The notes under the pieces were generated by a model. That model was given only the letters and a program-made list of their open reading frames with translations, was not told the origin of the DNA and did not search any database. Shown here piece after piece: positions 6,126 through 6,287 of a stretch of DNA of 6,287 bases (position 1 is its first letter; each line of letters begins with the position of its first letter). This stretch comes from Actinobacteria bacterium UBA4719 (lineage in GTDB: Bacteria > Actinomycetota > Actinomycetes > Actinomycetales > Dermatophilaceae), in assembly GCA_002404345.1 (NCBI GenBank), contig DHJN01000236.1:485-6771 (forward strand), written 5' to 3'. Made by a program: the position numbers and the translations under genes.

Positions 6126-6181
6126 GAGTGCACAAAGCGCCGCGTGACGAAGCCTGAGAGGCCGCTTTCTGCGCTCTCACG
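6121..6181. terminator. Long imperfect inverted repeat, probable bidirectional terminator
   Basis: The arms CGTGAGAGTGCACAAAGCG (6121-6139) and CGCTTTCTGCGCTCTCACG (6163-6181) pair over 19 positions, with one C-C mismatch and one wobble. The 23-base loop contains its own small stem, GCCT-gag-AGGC (6152-6162). The left arm includes the doc stop codon. Its position between convergent doc and the topA tail suggests termination in both directions, although there is no T-tract. Confidence 0.55.
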
Positions 6182-6190
6182 AAGTCCATC

Positions 6191-6214
6191 CAGCCAACGG
6201 GTATCATCTGGCTG
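6191..6214 (-). terminator. Small hairpin just after the topA-like stop
   Basis: CAGCCA (6191-6196) and TGGCTG (6209-6214) can pair as a 6-base-pair stem with a 12-base loop, 6 bases beyond the minus-strand stop at 6220. It is short and lacks a T-tract; the larger inverted repeat next to it is the better terminator candidate. Confidence 0.25.
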
Positions 6215-6219
6215 TGAGG

Positions 6220-6287
6220 TCAGACGGTCTTGCTCGCCGCATTCTTGGTTGAAGTCTTTTTCGCCGCCGTCTTCTTGGTCGCCGTCT
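6220..6287 (-). CDS. topA: C-terminal tail of a Lys/Ala-rich protein, probably DNA topoisomerase I (5' part outside window)
   Basis: Only the last 21 codons and the TGA stop are visible. They read TATKKTAAKKTSTKNAASK then TV, a basic tail of KK-plus-small-residue units. Actinobacterial topoisomerase I ends in just this kind of Lys/Ala-rich tail, which binds DNA and raises processivity. The position also fits: topA normally precedes tmk and holB on the same strand, as it would here. Other proteins end with similar tails (HU-like proteins, some ribosome or RNA-binding proteins), so the identification rests on composition plus gene order. No enzymatic domain lies inside the window. Confidence 0.6.
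   Translation of the reverse strand, partial: TATKKTAAKKTSTKNAASKTV

Overview
The window comes from a high-GC actinobacterium. The evidence is the codon use, several GTG starts, 4-base GTGA stop/start overlaps, a lysine/alanine-rich TopA tail, and the gene order topA - tmk - holB - Tap-like hydrolase on one strand. As I recall, that order is widespread in actinobacteria, including Streptomyces. I cannot name the genus.

Left part (1-3242), all on the minus strand and read right to left: tmk (thymidylate kinase) overlaps holB (DNA polymerase III delta' subunit) by 4 bases. A secreted, probably lipid-anchored alpha/beta hydrolase of the tripeptidyl-aminopeptidase family follows and runs off the left edge. 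These are ordinary housekeeping genes.

Right edge (6220-6287, minus strand): only the last 21 codons of a gene are visible. They encode a Lys/Ala/Thr-rich tail that fits the C-terminus of DNA topoisomerase I. The conserved topA-tmk neighbours would therefore be separated by about 3 kb of accessory DNA (3243-6219).

Accessory block (3243-6219) has three parts. (a) A WXG100-like polymorphic-toxin N-terminal region on the plus strand, split across two reading frames with its middle apparently missing. It overlaps by 4 bases a Sel1/TPR-like repeat protein, which ends at a hairpin. (b) A convergent minus-strand gene for a free-standing TipAS domain. This is the drug-binding half of a MerR-type TipA regulator. 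It has no DNA-binding half and lacks the cysteine that captures thiopeptides, and a short piece of the old inter-domain helix is still readable upstream of the likely start. (c) A divergent toxin-antitoxin pair, a ribbon-helix-helix antitoxin followed by a Doc/Fic toxin, ending in a long imperfect hairpin that also faces the topA tail.

The block looks like a small defence, competition and stress island in which at least two genes (the WXG100-like gene and the tipA relative) are degraded or rearranged. No RNA gene, CRISPR array, insertion sequence or integrase was seen. No gene-free stretch exceeds 300 bases; the longest is about 166 bases at 5368-5533.
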